Assembly (NCBI GenBank): GCA_031273365.1 | Contig: JAISSA010000163.1 | Coordinates: 1 to 14,260 of the forward strand | DNA: 14,260 nucleotides | Source: Synergistaceae bacterium | GTDB taxonomy: Bacteria; Synergistota; Synergistia; Synergistales; Aminobacteriaceae | Direction: 5' to 3' | Shown: positions 13,247-14,260 of the stretch, one piece after another | Numbering within the stretch: position 1 is the stretch's first letter | Layout of the letters: every line of letters starts with the position of its first letter | Position numbers and translations under genes: made by a program | The notes under the pieces: generated by a model | Told to the model about the DNA's origin: nothing | The model's input: the letters and a program-made list of their open reading frames with translations, nothing else | Databases searched by the model: none

Positions 13247-13783
13247 ATGTTTCGTTCAATCATATTCTCCATTGAGGTCCTGAAAGGCATCGAGGTCCTG
13301 AAAGACATCGAAATCCTGAAAACCAGGAGCCTGAAAACCGGATTCCTGCAAAGAAGCCGGCGAAGGGGAATTTCCATTGTGGAGTGTCTCATCCTGATGG
13401 TCGTCGTGGCGATCGCGATTGGCGCCATCATGCAGACCGTCGCCTGGTCGATGAACCTGCAGGTCACGAGCCGGGAGAACATGGGCGCCTATTTGTTCGT
13501 CAACAACTGGTTCGAGACGCTCGAATCCCTTGAACCGTCCTCCATCGACGCCGGAAATTTCAGCAGCGCGGGGGACATCCGCGCCGCGGTGCAGGCGCGC
13601 ATGGGGAAAAAACCGCCGTATCGGTACGAGGTGACGAGAGGGCCGACCAACCTGAGCGGAGGGGTCTACACCGTTCGCCTGGAGGTGTGGCCTTCCTCCA
13701 CGAAAGCCCGCAGTCTGGTCGTGTCCAGAGACGTCAACAGATTTTCGACCAAAACGGCGCCGGACAACGCGCAACGTGATTAG
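13247..13783 (+). CDS. PilV/GspI-like minor pilin, second copy
   Basis: This 178-aa protein is the first gene of the right pilin operon. The ATG at 13247 has AAGGAGG five bases upstream; a further upstream ATG at 13163 lacks such a site. A long leader ends at RRRG|ISIVECLILMVVVAIAIG, a prepilin site with Glu5 and a hydrophobic helix; a small globular domain follows. It is paralogous to the PilV-like gene at 8695-9222: similar helix start, NWFETLESLEP against GWFQAFESIYP, VRLEV against VRLKV, and a similar C-terminal RFSTKTAPD. The leader contains repeats (IEVLKG, IEVLKD, IEILKT, then shorter ones) unrelated in sequence to those of the left copy. The next gene starts 13 bases after its stop. 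Confidence 0.83.
   Translation: MFRSIIFSIEVLKGIEVLKDIEILKTRSLKTGFLQRSRRRGISIVECLILMVVVAIAIGAIMQTVAWSMNLQVTSRENMGAYLFVNNWFETLESLEPSSIDAGNFSSAGDIRAAVQARMGKKPPYRYEVTRGPTNLSGGVYTVRLEVWPSSTKARSLVVSRDVNRFSTKTAPDNAQRD
13271..13354 (+). repeat. 18-bp tandem repeats in the second PilV-like leader
   Basis: Three in-frame 18-bp units (13271-13288, 13289-13306, 13307-13324; for example ATCGAGGTCCTGAAAGAC) encode IEVLKG, IEVLKD and IEILKT. Two degenerate 15-bp units follow (RSLKT, GFLQR; 13325-13354) before the basic stretch and the prepilin cleavage site. Confidence 0.82.
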
Positions 13784-13796
13784 GAGGGGGACCCGC

Positions 13797-14260
13797 ATGA
13801 GACGTCGTCGCGCATTTTCGTTTCCGGAGCTTCTGATCTCGATGATCATCCTGGGGATTCTGGGGGGCTCGCTGGTCACGGCCCTGTGGATTTTTTGGGG
13901 AACCTACTGGCAGGACGAGGACTACATCGAGGCTCGCTCGAACATCGAGAGAATTTTTCAGTTTTTGACGCCGGAGATCACCAACGTCGGTCTGGGGATG
14001 CCCAACAATCGCTCCAGGACAGGCTCCTTCACCGCGGCGTTCGAGGGGCAGGGGAGCAACGATCCCATCATGGCGCAGATGGGGGACCCCACGCGCGCGG
14101 ATGGGACGTGGGGGGGCCCGATCACCCTTGCAAGTGACCCCAACGACTACACCAGCGCGGGCAAGGTGACCGCCCTCGTCTCGGACCCCGACCACGGCAG
14201 GAACGTTTACGTGGGACCGGTTTTGTACTACACCTGGGCGGTCCCGACGGGCGTGAAGAT
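13797..14260 (+). CDS. PilW-like minor pilin, second copy (partial, 3' end beyond window)
   Basis: The reading frame is open from ATG 13797 to the window edge, giving the first 154 residues. It starts MRRRRA|FSFPELLISMIILGILGG, a prepilin signal with Ala at -1 and Glu5, as in the other PilW-like gene. Further on, EITNVGLGMPNNR followed by GSFTAAF, PIMAQMG, WGGPITL and LYYTWAVPTGVK closely match the protein encoded at 7604-8692, so it is a paralog. GGAGG overlaps the stop of the preceding pilin gene and is 9 bases from this ATG, suggesting coupled translation. Its leader is only six residues and has no repeats. A PilX- and PilY1-like pair would be expected beyond the window by analogy with the left operon. 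Confidence 0.85.
   Translation, partial: MRRRRAFSFPELLISMIILGILGGSLVTALWIFWGTYWQDEDYIEARSNIERIFQFLTPEITNVGLGMPNNRSRTGSFTAAFEGQGSNDPIMAQMGDPTRADGTWGGPITLASDPNDYTSAGKVTALVSDPDHGRNVYVGPVLYYTWAVPTGVK

Overview
The window is GC-rich, gene-dense bacterial DNA. It looks like a diderm (outer-membrane) bacterium: it encodes type IV pilus-type minor pilins, a PilY1-like tip protein and a secreted MliC-like lysozyme-inhibitor protein. TerD-family genes, an AIM24 protein and a CbiM-type metal ECF transporter would fit an anaerobe such as a member of Synergistota. That assignment is a guess from gene content; no phylogenetic marker is present.

Layout, left to right. (1) 62-1312, + strand: two TerD-family stress genes, terD-like then terZ-like. 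(2) 1471-2166, + strand: an AIM24/TIGR00266-family gene, bracketed by two inverted copies of a palindromic T-tract intergenic element. (3) 9222 down to 2298, - strand: a five-gene operon in the order PilV/GspI-like, PilW-like, PilX-like, PilY1-like (about 1365 aa) and a small secreted protein in the PilY2 position. It has a good sigma-70 promoter (TTGACC-N17-TATCTT) and an intrinsic terminator. (4) 12101 down to 9482, - strand: a CbiM/NikM(N)-CbiQ-CbiO cobalt/nickel ECF importer, with an operator-like palindrome over its extended -10 box. (5) 12903 down to 12376, - strand: a secreted protein made of two MliC-like units, with a 23-bp palindrome at its promoter. (6) 13247 to the window end, + strand: a second, paralogous minor-pilin operon (PilV-like, PilW-like), truncated by the window edge.

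The most unusual observation is in the pilins. Three of the five minor-pilin genes carry short in-frame tandem repeats (15 or 18 bp units, different in each gene) in the cytoplasmic leader, between the start codon and the prepilin-peptidase site. The mature pilin cores show no such repeats. The two pilin operons also share an identical 12-bp AGACCTATTGAC element at the -35 position, although the rest of their upstream DNA has diverged. In both operons the minor pilins presumably form the initiating complex of a pilus or pseudopilus; in the left operon PilY1 would sit at its tip. The metal transporter and lysozyme-inhibitor genes lie between the two operons and have no evident functional link to them.
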